Source: an uncultured Collinsella sp. (lineage in GTDB: Bacteria; Actinomycetota; Coriobacteriia; Coriobacteriales; Coriobacteriaceae). From it: a stretch of 27,033 bases of DNA. Positions 7,141-15,338 of the stretch are shown here, piece by piece; within the stretch, counting starts at the first letter, position 1, and each line of letters begins with the position of its first letter. A program made the position numbers and the translations under genes. The stretch spans positions 1 through 27,033 of the forward strand of contig CAUEQD010000027.1 of the NCBI GenBank assembly GCA_959019945.1, written 5' to 3'. The notes beneath the pieces were generated by a model that ran no database searches, had not been told where the DNA came from, and worked only from the letters and a program-made list of their open reading frames with translations.

Positions 7141-8256
7141 ATGGCCGAGCTGACGCCCCGCATGAAGGAACTCGTCCAGCCTTACCTGGCCGGTATTGAG
7201 CCCTACGATCCTAACTTTACGCCCACGCGCATCAACCTTTCGGCCAACGAGAACACCTATCCCGTGCCGGCCGGCGTGCGCGAGGCGGTCGACGCGGCCC
7301 TGGTTGCCACGCCGCTCAACCGCTATCCCGATCCCATGTCCAACGACCTGCGCGACGAGCTTGCTGCCTGGCATGGCGTGGCGCGTGAGAATATTTGCGT
7401 GGGAAACGGCGGCGACGAGCTGCTCTATAACTACCTGCTGGCGTTTGGCGGCGCGGGGCGGACCCTGCTCAACTGCCCGCCGTGCTTTAGCGAGTATGCG
7501 TTCTTTGCGTCGCTTTGTCAGACTGAGGTGCGCGATGTGTGGCGCGACCCGGCGACCTTTGAGCTCGACCAGGCGGCGGTGCTTGCGGCGGCTCCCGAGT
7601 GCAATCTGGCGATAGTGACCTCGCCCAACAATCCCACGGGTGACGTGGCGCCGCTCGACTTTGTCGCGGCCCTGTGCGATGCGTGCCCCGGCATGGTCAT
7701 GGCCGACGAGGCCTACGTTGAGTTTGCGGACGATTCGTTTGGCGCGGCTACCACGGCGCAGGGGCTTATCGCCGAGCATCCCAACCTGGTGATTCTGCAT
7801 ACGCTGTCCAAGGCGTTCGGCGCCGCCGGCACGCGTCTGGGCTATGTGATCGCGGCGCCCGAGGCCATCGATGTGTTTGCGGCAATTCGCCAGATCTACT
7901 CGGTTAACGTGCTGAGCCAGGCCGCCGCGCTTGCCTGCGTGCGTGCCCGCGATGCGTACGCACCCGTGGTGGCACAGGTTGCATCCGAGCGCGAGCGCGA
8001 GTTGTACGCCCTGCGTGCAATGGCTGCCGAGGGCATGCCCGTGGAGGCATGGCCGAGCGCAGCGAACTTTGTGCTCGTGCGCACGCCGCATGCCACGCGC
8101 GTGCGCGAGCGTCTGCGCGACGAGCATTCGATTTTGGTGCGCGACTTTAGCTACGCGCCGGGGCTCGCGGACTGCCTACGCATTACCGTGGGCACCCCGC
8201 AGGAAAACGACAAGGTGCTGGCCGCGTTTGCCGCGCTGGTGAAGGAGGAGATGTAG
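7141..8256 (+). CDS. hisC: Histidinol-phosphate aminotransferase
   Basis: This 371-residue class-I/II aminotransferase makes histidinol phosphate from imidazole acetol phosphate and glutamate using pyridoxal phosphate. The visible signatures are LSANENTYPVP near the N-terminus, SPNNPTG, MADEAYVEF, and the Schiff-base lysine Lys224 in TLSKAFGAAGTRLGY. The ATG at 7141 starts one base after the hisD stop, with GAGGGGG inside the hisD end as its ribosome site. A longer reading from 7054 would overlap hisD by 86 bases and has no family support. The stop codon TAG directly abuts the hisB ATG, so translation is probably coupled. Confidence 0.96.
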   Translation: MAELTPRMKELVQPYLAGIEPYDPNFTPTRINLSANENTYPVPAGVREAVDAALVATPLNRYPDPMSNDLRDELAAWHGVARENICVGNGGDELLYNYLLAFGGAGRTLLNCPPCFSEYAFFASLCQTEVRDVWRDPATFELDQAAVLAAAPECNLAIVTSPNNPTGDVAPLDFVAALCDACPGMVMADEAYVEFADDSFGAATTAQGLIAEHPNLVILHTLSKAFGAAGTRLGYVIAAPEAIDVFAAIRQIYSVNVLSQAAALACVRARDAYAPVVAQVASERERELYALRAMAAEGMPVEAWPSAANFVLVRTPHATRVRERLRDEHSILVRDFSYAPGLADCLRITVGTPQENDKVLAAFAALVKEEM

Positions 8257-8844
8257 ATGGACCGCTATGCCGAGGTGACCCGCAAGACGGGCGAGACCGA
8301 CATTGTCGTAAAGCTCGACCTGGACGGAAGCGGCGTGTGCGATATCTCGACCGGCGTGCCGTTTTTCGACCACATGCTCAACGCTTTTGGCCGCCATGGT
8401 CTGTTCGATCTGACGGTGCACGCGGTGGGCGACGTGGAGGTCGATGCGCACCACACCGTCGAGGACACGGGTATCGTGCTGGGCGAGGCGTTTTGCCAGG
8501 CGCTGGGCGACAAGGCGGGCATTACGCGCTTTGCCGACGCGGCGATTGCCATGGACGAGACGCTCGTGATGGCCGCCGTTGATATTTCGGGCCGCGGGCA
8601 GGCCTACTGCGAGCTGCCCGTGCCGACCGAGCGCGTGGGCGGCTTCGATACCGAGCTGGCCGTCGAGTTCTTCTACGCCTTTGCGCGCGACGCCAAGCTC
8701 ACGCTGCACGTGCGCGAGCTGGCGGGCGGCAACTCGCATCACATTATCGAGGCCGCCTTTAAGGCCGTGGGCCGCACGATGCGCCACGCCTGCGAGCTCG
8801 ATCCCCGCGTGCAGGGCATCCCCAGCACCAAGGGCTCACTGTAA
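8257..8844 (+). CDS. hisB: Imidazoleglycerol-phosphate dehydratase
   Basis: This 195-residue monofunctional HisB removes water from imidazoleglycerol phosphate to give imidazole acetol phosphate. The two manganese-binding repeats are plain: FFDHMLNAFGRHGLFDL with the following DAHHTVEDTG, and the later NSHHIIEAAFKAVGR. The length is that of a stand-alone dehydratase, so the phosphatase domain found in the enterobacterial bifunctional HisB is absent. The matching phosphatase is encoded at 11984-12895. The ATG directly follows the hisC stop, and GGAGGAG lies just upstream inside hisC. A short hairpin (8843-8848 with 8859-8864) overlaps the stop codon region and is followed by TT only, so it probably does not end transcription. 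Confidence 0.97.
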   Translation: MDRYAEVTRKTGETDIVVKLDLDGSGVCDISTGVPFFDHMLNAFGRHGLFDLTVHAVGDVEVDAHHTVEDTGIVLGEAFCQALGDKAGITRFADAAIAMDETLVMAAVDISGRGQAYCELPVPTERVGGFDTELAVEFFYAFARDAKLTLHVRELAGGNSHHIIEAAFKAVGRTMRHACELDPRVQGIPSTKGSL

Positions 8845-8888
8845 CCTGCCAAAAAAGACAGGTTTTGAATGAGATAAGGGAGGGTCGC

Positions 8889-9590
8889 GTGGGCGAACCG
8901 AAGATCGTGGTGGTCGACTACCACAAGGGCAACTTATCGAGTGTTGTGCGCGGGCTTGCGCGCGCCGGTGCCGCCGCCTGCACATCGGACGATCCGGAGC
9001 AGATCCGCCGCGCCGACGGCCTGGTCATCCCGGGCGTGGGCGCGTTCTATGACGCGATCGCCTTTATGCGCCAGAGCGGCGAGGCGGACGCGGTGCTCGA
9101 TGCCGTCGCCGCCGGAACTCCGCTGCTCGGTATCTGCCTGGGCCTTCAGCTATTTTTTGAGCGCGGCAACGAGGGCGTGCCTGCGGACGAGGGCGCGGTT
9201 GCCGATGGCAGCACCCCCGAGCAGGCTGGCGGTCCCTGGGTCGATGGCCTGGGTATTATGCGTGGCTCGTGCACGCGCTTGGAATCGAGTCGCCTGAAGG
9301 TGCCGCACGTGGGCTGGGACCAGGTGCACATGACGCCCGCCGGTGCGGCCGATCCGCTGCTTACTGGTTTTGCCGAGGGTGCCAACATGTACTTCACCCA
9401 CAGCTACGCGGTGGCCGACGATGCCGATGCCGCCGATGTGCTGGCGCGCACGCACTATACGCGGAGCTTCCCGTGCATCGTGCGCCACGGCAACGTGTGG
9501 GGTTGTCAGTTCCATCCCGAGAAATCCTCCGCGCTGGGGCAGCGTATCCTTAAGAACTTCGTCAACATCGTCGAGGAGGTTGGCCGATGA
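8889..9590 (+). CDS. hisH: Imidazole glycerol phosphate synthase, glutamine amidotransferase subunit
   Basis: This 233-residue class-I amidotransferase releases ammonia from glutamine and feeds it through a tunnel to HisF. The nucleophile is Cys83 in LLGICLGLQL, and the other triad members are His209 and Glu211 in CQFHPEKS. HisH is usually near 200 residues. The extra length lies mainly in an insert around residues 95-120 (EGVPADEGAVADGSTPEQ). I prefer the GTG at 8889 because GGGAGGG at 8878-8884 precedes it and the protein then begins MGEPKIVVVDY, as expected. A TTG at 8865 in the same frame has no ribosome site. The 3' end overlaps hisA by four bases (ATGA). Confidence 0.94.
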   Translation: MGEPKIVVVDYHKGNLSSVVRGLARAGAAACTSDDPEQIRRADGLVIPGVGAFYDAIAFMRQSGEADAVLDAVAAGTPLLGICLGLQLFFERGNEGVPADEGAVADGSTPEQAGGPWVDGLGIMRGSCTRLESSRLKVPHVGWDQVHMTPAGAADPLLTGFAEGANMYFTHSYAVADDADAADVLARTHYTRSFPCIVRHGNVWGCQFHPEKSSALGQRILKNFVNIVEEVGR

Positions 9591-10330
9591 TCCTGTTTCC
9601 CGCAATCGATCTGATCGGCGGCAAGGTCGTGCGCCTGGAGCGCGGCGACCGCAGCCGCTGCAAGGTATATTCCGACGACCCCGTGGCAGTCGCCCGCTCG
9701 TTTGCCGAGCAGGGTGCGAGCTGGGTGCACGTCGTCGACCTGTCCGCCGCCTTTGGCGAGGACGAGGACGCGCGCGCTGCTAACTCGGCGGCGATTAAGG
9801 CCATCTGCGGCGTCGACGGTCTGTCTGTGGACGTGGGCGGCGGCGTCCGCTCGCTCGCGCGCATCGACGAGTTGGCCGGCTACGGTGCGCGTCGCATTGC
9901 GCTGGGCACGGTGCTGGTGACCGAGCCGGGTTTTGCCGAGGTGGCGGCCCAAGGCTTTGGCGAGCTGTTGGTGGCAGATATTGCCGCGCGCGACGGCCAG
10001 GTCAAGGTGAACGGCTGGCGTGATGGCGCGGGCGTGGCACTCGACGATGCCGTGGCACAGCTTTCCGAGCTGGGCTTTAAGCATCTGGTGTATACCGACA
10101 TCGCGCGCGATGGCATGCAGACGGGCATCGATGTGGCGGCGTATCGCCATGTGGCCGAGGTCGCGGGTTTTCCCGTCGTGGCTTCGGGCGGCATCTCGGC
10201 GCTCGACGACATCCGCGCACTGGCCGCGGTGGGTGAGGGCGCGATTGAAGGTGCCATTACCGGTCGTGCGCTCTACGAGGGCAACTTTACGTTGGCCCAG
10301 GCGCTGGCCGCCGCTCGAGGGGAGGAATAG
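9587..10330 (+). CDS. hisA: ProFAR isomerase (phosphoribosylformimino-AICAR-phosphate isomerase)
   Basis: This 247-residue (beta/alpha)8 barrel opens the ribose of ProFAR to give PRFAR. The general base Asp8 (PAIDLIGGKVVRL) and the likely general acid Asp131 (VADIAARDG) are present, and phosphate-binding GGG and SGG turns appear in the expected half-barrel positions (VDVGGGVRS, VASGGIS). In some actinobacteria this enzyme (PriA) also does the TrpF reaction. I cannot decide that from the sequence, although HisA-like specificity is the default. It overlaps hisH by four bases, and GAGGAGG before the ATG gives a strong ribosome site. Three bases separate it from hisF. Confidence 0.95.
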   Translation: MILFPAIDLIGGKVVRLERGDRSRCKVYSDDPVAVARSFAEQGASWVHVVDLSAAFGEDEDARAANSAAIKAICGVDGLSVDVGGGVRSLARIDELAGYGARRIALGTVLVTEPGFAEVAAQGFGELLVADIAARDGQVKVNGWRDGAGVALDDAVAQLSELGFKHLVYTDIARDGMQTGIDVAAYRHVAEVAGFPVVASGGISALDDIRALAAVGEGAIEGAITGRALYEGNFTLAQALAAARGEE

Positions 10331-10333
10331 CCC

Positions 10334-11116
<783 letters not shown>

Positions 11117-11125
11117 TGCTGCGGC

Positions 11126-11219
11126 TTGTCCAGGTACCGCATCTTGCCGCTCAAACCGTCGCTCGCGTACCAAAGTACGCGTCGCTCCTCTTTCGCGGCA
11201 ACCTGCGGCACCTGGACAA
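11126..11219 (+). repeat. 94-base folded palindromic element between hisF and hisI
   Basis: The two ends pair over three stacked perfect stems: 11126-11135 with 11210-11219 (10 bp), 11137-11141 with 11204-11208 (5 bp) and 11144-11150 with 11195-11201 (7 bp), parted by small internal loops. The apical 44 bases hold a separate 7-bp hairpin (11164-11170 with 11175-11181, loop CAAA), flanked by two copies of TCGCT. No T-run follows. It looks like a dispersed structured intergenic repeat that has landed inside the operon. A processing or stability element is also possible. Confidence 0.65.
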
Positions 11220-11263
11220 CCCTCGCCGACCTGTGGGGTTTCGTTTATGACTTGGGAGAAATG

Positions 11264-11593
11264 ATGACTGAGGTAATAGAAGCGTCTGATCTTAAATACG
11301 ACGCCCGCGGGCTGATTCCTTGTGTGGTTCAGCAATATGACACCGGCGAGGTGCTTATGGTTGCTTGGATGAACGAGGAGTCGGTGGGGTTGACGCTCAA
11401 GACCGGCACCACGTGGTTTTGGAGCCGCAGTCGCCAGGAGCTCTGGAACAAGGGCGCGACGAGCGGCAATATGCAAGCGGTCAAGGAGCTCTGGGCCGAC
11501 TGCGATAGCGATACGCTGCTGGTCAAGGTTGACTCGCCGGGCCCGGCTTGCCACACCGGCAACCGTACCTGCTTCTTTAAGAAACTCGCGTAG
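11264..11593 (+). CDS. hisI: Phosphoribosyl-AMP cyclohydrolase
   Basis: This 109-residue stand-alone HisI opens the adenine ring of phosphoribosyl-AMP to give ProFAR. The metal and active-site segments are present: MVAWMNEES, TWFWSRSRQELW with GATSG after it, the cysteine in DCDSD, and PGPACHTGNRTCF with two more cysteines. Two adjacent ATG codons at 11261 and 11264 are possible starts. GGAG at 11255-11258 is better spaced from the second. A longer reading from 11127 would translate the folded repeat and gives an N-terminus unlike the family. HisI is often fused to HisE, but here the two are separate genes 45 bases apart. Confidence 0.95.
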   Translation: MTEVIEASDLKYDARGLIPCVVQQYDTGEVLMVAWMNEESVGLTLKTGTTWFWSRSRQELWNKGATSGNMQAVKELWADCDSDTLLVKVDSPGPACHTGNRTCFFKKLA

Positions 11594-11638
11594 GGCGGGC
11601 GCTCGATTAGACGCTCGGCCACCAGAAAGGATTGAACT

Positions 11639-11956
11639 ATGGGTGTGCGCACCGCAAACATTCAGGATGGAAATATCGGTGAGACGCTGACAGGTCTGGC
11701 CGAGGTGATTCACGGTCGTCGTGATGCATCGCCGCAGGAGAGCTATACCGCGCGTCTGCTGACCGACGTCGAGGATGAGCTGCTCAAGAAGCTTGCCGAG
11801 GAGTCGAGCGAGGTGATCATGGCCTGCAAGGATAACGATCACGATCACATCCGCTACGAGGCCGGCGACCTGGTCTACCACCTGCTCGTAACCCTTGAGC
11901 GCTACGGTATCACCCTCGACGAGCTTGCCGGCGAACTCAACGCCCGCCGCCACTAG
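11639..11956 (+). CDS. hisE: Phosphoribosyl-ATP pyrophosphatase
   Basis: This 105-residue all-alpha protein of the MazG-like superfamily removes pyrophosphate from phosphoribosyl-ATP, the second step of the pathway. The metal-binding acidic pairs are visible in KLAEESSEVIMA and YEAGDLVYHLL. GAAAGGATT precedes the ATG at a good distance. It is the last gene of the operon, and the convergent phosphatase gene ends 28 bases further on with no clear terminator between. Confidence 0.96.
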   Translation: MGVRTANIQDGNIGETLTGLAEVIHGRRDASPQESYTARLLTDVEDELLKKLAEESSEVIMACKDNDHDHIRYEAGDLVYHLLVTLERYGITLDELAGELNARRH

Positions 11957-11983
11957 TCATTGGGGACGTTCTTAAACGACTAG

Positions 11984-12895
11984 TTAGGCGAGGGGTGTGG
12001 ACTCCCATTCTCCGGTGAGGTGGGGGATGTCGAAGGTTCGATAACCGCAGTCGTAGGCGTGGGCCTGGGCCTCGCGGATGATCCAGCAGATATCACAGGC
12101 GCGGTGCGCGTCCGAGCCAAAGGTGATCGGCACTTCGGCATGGGCAAAGCGGCGCAAAAGGCCGGTCGCGGGGTAGTAGTCGTCGAGCCCCTTGCGCGGT
12201 GCGGCCGTCGAGACCTCAACGCGGCGGCCCGTGTCGTGTGCACACTCTGCCATCTGCTTCCAGAGCGGTGCGGGGTCAAAATCGGGTGCAAAGCCTTCCT
12301 TCGAAAAGCGCATGACCAGGTCGGGATGAGCCATCACATCAAAGTTAAGCGGGCTCTCGCAGGCGCGGCACCAGTCATCGACATAGCGCTCCCACACGCC
12401 GCGTACCCCCAGGTTTTCCCAAACGTGCAAGTTGGTGTCATCGTCGATCCAGCCGCAGCGCGAATCGGGCGTATCGGGACGAGCGACGTCCTCCGTTCCC
12501 GCCGTACCCGCGGCACCGGCCATGATATCGCCTGGGTTGCCAATCCAGTGCACACTGCCCAGGCGCACGACGGCGCCCTGGGACCAGCGCTCAACCAAAG
12601 GCTCGCAGCCCTCGTACCAATCGCATTCGAAACCGTAGATAAAGGTGAGTTCTGGCGCAATCTGAGCGGCAAGATTGCGAGCGTCCTCAAAAGCCAGACG
12701 ATGCGCCGGGAGGTCGCCCTCAGTAACCTGCACCTCGCAGTTAGCATCCATGCTGGCGGGCAGGGTGAGATGGTCGGTCGAGACCATGACGCGGCAGCCG
12801 GCCGCAGCAGCGGCACGGACGTTGTCCTCAAACGAGGCATGCCCGTCCGAAAACGAGGTGTGGGTATGGCAATCGACCAGCGGGCACATGGGCAT
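11984..12895 (-). CDS. Histidinol-phosphatase, PHP family
   Basis: This 303-residue PHP-domain phosphoesterase very likely converts histidinol phosphate to histidinol, the step missing from the operon it faces. The metal ligands of the family are seen in DCHTHTSFSDG, STDHLTLP, GFECDW, GSVHWI, DVMAHPDL and GSDAHR. It is longer than the Bacillus-type enzyme of about 270 residues because of an insert around 125-150 with Asp, Gly and Ala. The ATG at 12895 follows AAGGAG by five bases. Another ATG two codons later is possible. It is transcribed toward hisE, so it is controlled separately from the operon. General PHP phosphatases exist, and the assignment draws strongly on this location. Confidence 0.85.
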   Translation of the reverse strand: MPMCPLVDCHTHTSFSDGHASFEDNVRAAAAAGCRVMVSTDHLTLPASMDANCEVQVTEGDLPAHRLAFEDARNLAAQIAPELTFIYGFECDWYEGCEPLVERWSQGAVVRLGSVHWIGNPGDIMAGAAGTAGTEDVARPDTPDSRCGWIDDDTNLHVWENLGVRGVWERYVDDWCRACESPLNFDVMAHPDLVMRFSKEGFAPDFDPAPLWKQMAECAHDTGRRVEVSTAAPRKGLDDYYPATGLLRRFAHAEVPITFGSDAHRACDICWIIREAQAHAYDCGYRTFDIPHLTGEWESTPLA

Positions 12896-13023
12896 AGCGG
12901 CTCCTTTGCGTCAAGCGAATCCGCTTCATTGTAATGGCGCAGCTCTCAACACGCCGGGCACGCCGGGGATCGAAATCGATTGGAAAGGTTGCGCGGCGCG
13001 TGGTGCGGCCTCGCTTGCTCTCA

Positions 13024-13088
13024 AAACGTGTACGTCAGCCTCCAAAACCGACAAATAATGACATGTTTGGAGGCTGACGTACACGTTT
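13024..13088. repeat. Perfect 23-bp inverted repeat between divergent genes
   Basis: Bases 13024-13046 are the exact reverse complement of 13066-13088, with a 19-base A+T-rich spacer. The core arm contains GTACGTCAGCCTCC. The genes on both sides point away from it (phosphatase leftward, LarC-like gene rightward), so it is not a terminator for either. It could be a dispersed repeat, a regulator site or a 5' leader structure. The rest of 12896-13194 shows G+C-rich sequence and the ribosome sites of the two flanking genes, with no convincing promoter hexamers. Confidence 0.75.
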
Positions 13089-13194
13089 GGATGGGGGCGA
13101 GGGCGGCGACGGACGAAAGTCACGCTTGTGCCACGTCCGATGTGCTAGCGTTTGGATGAACAAAACGAGCCCGCGCGGAAAGGAGCCGGACCGT

Positions 13195-13680
13195 ATGCCA
13201 TGCGATAGCACATCCCCGCTGTCCCGCGAGACCGATGCGCCCGAAACCATCGTCAAGCTGGAATGCGACATCGACGACGCGTCGCCTGAGGTACTCGCCT
13301 ACGCCGCCGACCGCCTGCGCGAGGCGGGTGCGCGCGAGGTGCACTGGCTGCCCCTCTATTGTAAGAAAGGCCGCCCCGGCTGGCAGCTGCAGGTAATCTG
13401 CACCTACGAGGATATCGAGCGCCTGCAGACGATCATCTTCTTGGAAACCACGACCAACGGCATTCGTCGCCAGGTTATGGAGCGCGTTTGCCTACCACGC
13501 CGCTTTGAGCGCGTAACGACGCCATGGGGCGAGGTGTTCGTCAAGGTGGCCACCCTGCCCGACGGCAGCGAGCGTGCAGCGCCCGAGTACGAGGACTGCG
13601 CCCGCCTTGCCCGCGAGCACGGCGTGCCGCTCCAGCGCGTGATGCAGGCGGCCCAGAGCGCGGCACTGCGATTTGAATAG
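13195..13680 (+). CDS. Stand-alone LarC C-terminal (DUF111-type) domain protein
   Basis: This 161-residue protein matches the C-terminal half of LarC, the CTP-dependent nickel inserter that completes the nickel-pincer cofactor of lactate racemase. The shared features in order are IVKLECDIDDASPEVLAY, LYCKKGRPG, IIFLETTTNGIR, the basic stretch around RRFERVTTPWGEV, and PEYEDCARLAREHGVPL. The N-terminal LarC1 domain is missing: about 300 bases upstream are non-coding in all frames that could join. LarA, LarB and LarE are not in the window. AAAGGAG at 13179-13185 supports the ATG at 13195, although ATG 13156 is also in frame. Codon use is that of a normal gene and the reading frame is intact, so it is probably functional. 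It may work with a LarC1 encoded elsewhere or have another role. Confidence 0.75.
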   Translation: MPCDSTSPLSRETDAPETIVKLECDIDDASPEVLAYAADRLREAGAREVHWLPLYCKKGRPGWQLQVICTYEDIERLQTIIFLETTTNGIRRQVMERVCLPRRFERVTTPWGEVFVKVATLPDGSERAAPEYEDCARLAREHGVPLQRVMQAAQSAALRFE

Positions 13681-13737
13681 CGCGGCCGGCGACATCCCGT
13701 GCCCAGCCGCATTAACCCCATCCCGAAAGGATCCCCC

Positions 13738-14286
13738 ATGAAATACCTCATCGCCTCCGACATCCACGGCTCTGCATATTGGGCCGAGCGCCTGGTCGCC
13801 GCCATCGAGTCCGAGCAGCCCGACCGCATCGTCCTGCTGGGCGACCTGCTCTACCACGGTCCGCGCAACGACCTGCCGCGCGATTACGCCCCCAAGCGCG
13901 TAATCCCGCTGCTCAACGCCCTGGCCGACCGCATCATCGCGGTACGCGGCAACTGCGATGCCGAGGTCGACCAGATGGTGCTCGACTTCCCCGTCATGGC
14001 CGACTACGCCACGCTGTTCGACGAGACCGGCCGCGAGCTGTTCCTGACGCACGGCCACGTCTTTGGCGCCGGCATGCACAACAGCGTCGACCACGCGCCC
14101 GCGCTGCCCGAGGGCTCCGCGCTCGTCTACGGTCACACGCACATCAAGGTTAACGAGGCAAGCGAGGCGCACCCGGGCCTGTGGCTCTTCAACCCCGGCA
14201 GCGTGAGCATCCCCAAGGACGGCACGCACAGCTACGGCATCTACGAGGGCGGTGCGTTCCGCCACGTGATCCTGGAGGAGGAATAA
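13738..14286 (+). CDS. YfcE-like metallophosphodiesterase
   Basis: This 182-residue calcineurin-type phosphoesterase has all the metal-binding motifs of the YfcE/MJ0936 group: Asp8 and His10 in ASDIHGS, GDLLYHGP, RGNCD, THGH and GHTH. Relatives split simple phosphodiesters with manganese. The cellular substrate is not known. The ATG at 13738 follows GAAAGGA by about seven bases. An upstream in-frame ATG at 13699 has no ribosome site. It stops two bases before mazG, and its GGAGGAGG end serves as the ribosome site of mazG, so the two are co-translated. Confidence 0.9.
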   Translation: MKYLIASDIHGSAYWAERLVAAIESEQPDRIVLLGDLLYHGPRNDLPRDYAPKRVIPLLNALADRIIAVRGNCDAEVDQMVLDFPVMADYATLFDETGRELFLTHGHVFGAGMHNSVDHAPALPEGSALVYGHTHIKVNEASEAHPGLWLFNPGSVSIPKDGTHSYGIYEGGAFRHVILEEE

Positions 14287-14288
14287 CC

Positions 14289-15149
14289 ATGGCGCAGCAC
14301 ATGGCTCAGCAAAATGCCGAGGGCTCGCGCGATCTGTCCACGCTGGTCGACGCGTCGGCCGAGCTGCAGCATCTGGTGCAGACCATCTGGCGTCTGCGTC
14401 AGCCCGATGGCTGCCCGTGGGACCGCGAACAGACGCACCGCAGCATTGGCAAGAACATGATCGAGGAAGCCTACGAGGCGCTCGATTGCATCGAGGCGGA
14501 CGACGCGGCGCATCTGCGCGAGGAGCTGGGCGATGTGCTCATGCAGGTGGTGCTGCATGCGCAAATTGCGGCGGATGCCGGCGAGTTTACGCTGGCCGAC
14601 GTGGCGCGCGATATCGACGCCAAGCTCATTCGCCGTCATCCGCACGTGTTTGGCGATGTGGATGCCGACAGCTCCGACGAGGTACTCAAGATTTGGGACG
14701 AGGTCAAGCTTGCCGAGAGGGCTGCCAAGGACAAGGCCGTGGCGGCGGGCGAGGCTGCGCCCGAGGGCCTGCTCGACGGCGTGCCCACGCATCTGCCGGC
14801 GCTGATGCAGGCTCAGAAGGTGTCGCGCAAGGCGGCTGCCGTGGGCTTTGAGTGGGAGACGGTCCAGGACGTGTGGGACGAGGTCGCCGAGGAACGTGCC
14901 GAGTTTGAGGCCGAGGCCCCCGGAACGCCCGAGCGCGAAATGGAGTTTGGCGATCTGCTCTTTGCCCTAGTCAACGTCGCGCGCAAAGAGGGGATCGACG
15001 CCGAGAGCGCCCTGCGCGCCAGCACGGCAAAGTTCCGCCGCCGCTGGGCCGCGATGGAGCAGATGGCGGCCGATGCTCACGTGGATCTTGCCGAGCTTTC
15101 GACCCACGGCCTCAACGACCTGTGGGATGCCGCAAAGGCGGAGGAGTAA
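14289..15149 (+). CDS. mazG: Nucleoside triphosphate pyrophosphohydrolase MazG
   Basis: This 286-residue protein hydrolyses (d)NTPs to monophosphates and pyrophosphate, clearing odd or damaged nucleotides. The N-terminal MazG domain begins at about residue 22 with IWRLRQPDGCPWDREQTH, then has EEAYEALD (Glu59) and EELGDVLMQVV, and RRHPHVFGD closes it. A second MazG repeat starts with LPALMQAQKVSRKAA and has EERAEFE and EFGDLLFALVN. The full two-domain length matches the Escherichia coli type. The start ATG 14289 has a strong site, GGAGGAGG, in the preceding gene. It is the last gene of this plus-strand run before the enolase unit. Confidence 0.94.
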   Translation: MAQHMAQQNAEGSRDLSTLVDASAELQHLVQTIWRLRQPDGCPWDREQTHRSIGKNMIEEAYEALDCIEADDAAHLREELGDVLMQVVLHAQIAADAGEFTLADVARDIDAKLIRRHPHVFGDVDADSSDEVLKIWDEVKLAERAAKDKAVAAGEAAPEGLLDGVPTHLPALMQAQKVSRKAAAVGFEWETVQDVWDEVAEERAEFEAEAPGTPEREMEFGDLLFALVNVARKEGIDAESALRASTAKFRRRWAAMEQMAADAHVDLAELSTHGLNDLWDAAKAEE

Positions 15150-15156
15150 GACTGCT

Positions 15157-15199
15157 GGAACGACGGGCTGACACGCCTCATCGTTCCCGCTAAATTTTT
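15157..15199 (+). terminator. Possible terminator after mazG
   Basis: GGAACGA at 15157-15163 pairs with TCGTTCC at 15181-15187 (7 bp) around a 17-base loop, and five T residues follow at 15195-15199. The T-run begins seven bases after the stem, further than usual, so efficiency is doubtful. Confidence 0.35.
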
Positions 15200-15220
15200 C
15201 GAAAATCAAGTGTATCCCTC

Positions 15221-15265
15221 GGCTAACTTAGGGCATAATGCAAAAAGTGCGACATGGCTAACTTA
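15221..15265 (+). promoter_or_regulatory. Likely enolase promoter with a direct repeat
   Basis: A good -10-like hexamer CATAAT lies at 15234-15239, about 100 bases before the enolase start, but no convincing -35 is seen. The 10-mer GGCTAACTTA occurs twice, at 15221-15230 and 15256-15265, on either side of the -10 and exactly 35 bases apart. The repeats could be protein-binding sites or chance. Confidence 0.4.
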
Positions 15266-15338
15266 CGGAGACGCACCGATGGTGCACGGTCAGCCGGTCG
15301 CTTGCATCCACTACGTTTCCAAGTGAGAGGGAGACAAC

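Noticed and set aside
5007..7163. A 718-residue open frame on the minus strand opposite hisG and hisD
   Set aside because: Same reason: it mirrors clear histidine genes on the other strand and has no recognisable domain.
8843..8864. Hairpin between hisB and hisH as a terminator
   Set aside because: The stem is only six base pairs, it overlaps the stop codon region, and it is followed by too few T residues. The genes are plainly one operon.
11952..11984. Inverted ACTAGT repeats between hisE and the phosphatase gene as a bidirectional terminator
   Set aside because: ACTAGT is itself a palindrome, so it pairs trivially. The inner match is only GTT/AAC and there is no T-run.
12896..13194. A LarC1 domain in another frame upstream of the LarC-like gene, joined by frameshifting
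   Set aside because: The region holds a long palindrome and no frame resembling LarC1. The gene on the left is transcribed the other way.
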